Origin: an uncultured Ardenticatenia bacterium
GTDB lineage: Bacteria; Chloroflexota; Anaerolineae; Promineifilales; Promineifilaceae
NCBI GenBank assembly: GCA_937858165.1
Contig: CALLZA010000436.1
Location: 1-6,056, forward strand
Direction: 5' to 3'
Length of the DNA stretch: 6,056 bases
In this document: in pieces, positions 5,894 through 6,056 of the stretch
Layout: each line of letters begins with the position of its first letter
Numbering within the stretch: position 1 is the stretch's first letter
The notes under the pieces: model-generated
What the model saw: only the letters and a program-made list of their open reading frames with translations
Database searches by the model: none
What the model was told of the DNA's origin: nothing
Made by a program: the position numbers and the translations under genes

Positions 5894-5935
5894 CAACCCG
5901 CCACGCTTTGCGGTGGGCACCGGCGTGGTGGGTTG
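5894..5935 (+). terminator. Inverted repeat after prs, possible terminator
   Basis: CAACCCGCCACG (5894-5905) pairs with CGTGGTGGGTTG (5924-5935) over 12 positions with one G-U wobble. An inner CGGTG/CACCG stem (5911-5915 with 5918-5922) lies in the 18-base loop. It starts 28 bases after the prs stop. The stem is GC-rich, but no T run follows, so intrinsic termination is doubtful; it could be another palindromic repeat. The contig ends soon after. Confidence 0.45.
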
Positions 5936-5954
5936 TAGGAGTTTGACGAAATAA

Positions 5955-6056
5955 CTGTCTCTTATACACATCTCCGAGCCCACGAGACCGTACTAGATAT
6001 CGTATGCCGTCTTCTGCTTGCAAAACAAAAACATCACTCACCTACAACCCACCCAC
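5955..6056. other. Untrimmed Nextera i7 adapter and read-through tail (artefact)
   Basis: Bases 5955-5973 are the reverse complement of the Tn5 mosaic end (CTGTCTCTTATACACATCT). Bases 5974-5988 are the Nextera spacer, 5989-5996 the index CGTACTAG (N702 in reverse), and 5997-6020 the P7 primer in reverse with one mismatch. Bases 6021-6056 are an A/C-rich read-through tail. The genomic sequence therefore ends at about 5954. Confidence 0.98.

Noticed and set aside
29..6020. Terminal inverted repeat of about 66 bp at the two ends, as in a transposon or linear replicon
   Set aside because: The repeat is the Nextera i7 adapter with its index in both orientations, a library artefact.

Overview
The window is an assembled metagenomic or draft-genome contig. 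About 5.86 kb of bacterial chromosome (roughly 95-5954) lies between untrimmed Illumina Nextera adapter sequence at both ends (29-94 and 5955-6020). Outside the adapters are low-complexity read-through tails (1-28 and 6021-6056). The adapter parts are artefact, and several short ORFs there encode the adapter peptides that pollute public databases.

The real DNA is GC-rich and bacterial. Family variants point tentatively to Chloroflexota (Anaerolineae/Caldilineae-like): a lipoprotein with a VHL-beta-like domain, a divergent 'ARSDKK' type PRPP synthetase, and hairpin repeats in the intergenic gaps. This assignment is inference and needs a search. No rRNA, tRNA, CRISPR, transposase, phage or defence gene is visible.

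Layout from left to right: (1) 97-435 (+), the 3' end of an S9-family serine peptidase (alpha/beta hydrolase). (2) 523-1455 (+), hydroxymethylglutaryl-CoA lyase. (3) 1484-2677 (+), a lipoprotein with an acidic Ala/Thr/Glu linker, a VHL-beta-like domain and a complete alpha-carbonic anhydrase domain, 28 bp after the lyase. (4) 2693-2755, a perfect 16-bp inverted repeat between convergent genes. (5) 2758-3918 (-), a class V PLP-dependent aminotransferase. (6) 3919-4066, a divergent intergenic region. (7) 4067-4651 (+), aat, leucyl/phenylalanyl-tRNA-protein transferase. (8) 4666-4749, a mirrored array of 9-bp units forming a large hairpin. (9) 4859-5866 (+), ribose-phosphate pyrophosphokinase. 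(10) 5894-5935, an inverted repeat that may be the prs terminator.

The genes look like unrelated housekeeping functions (peptide turnover, leucine/ketone-body catabolism, CO2 hydration at the cell surface, protein N-end tagging, PRPP synthesis), not one pathway. The lyase and carbonic anhydrase may share a transcript by spacing, but nothing in their functions links them. I see no multi-gene novel system. The most interesting biology is the VHL-beta/alpha-carbonic-anhydrase lipoprotein architecture, followed by the two intergenic hairpins built from iterated units of about 9 bp.
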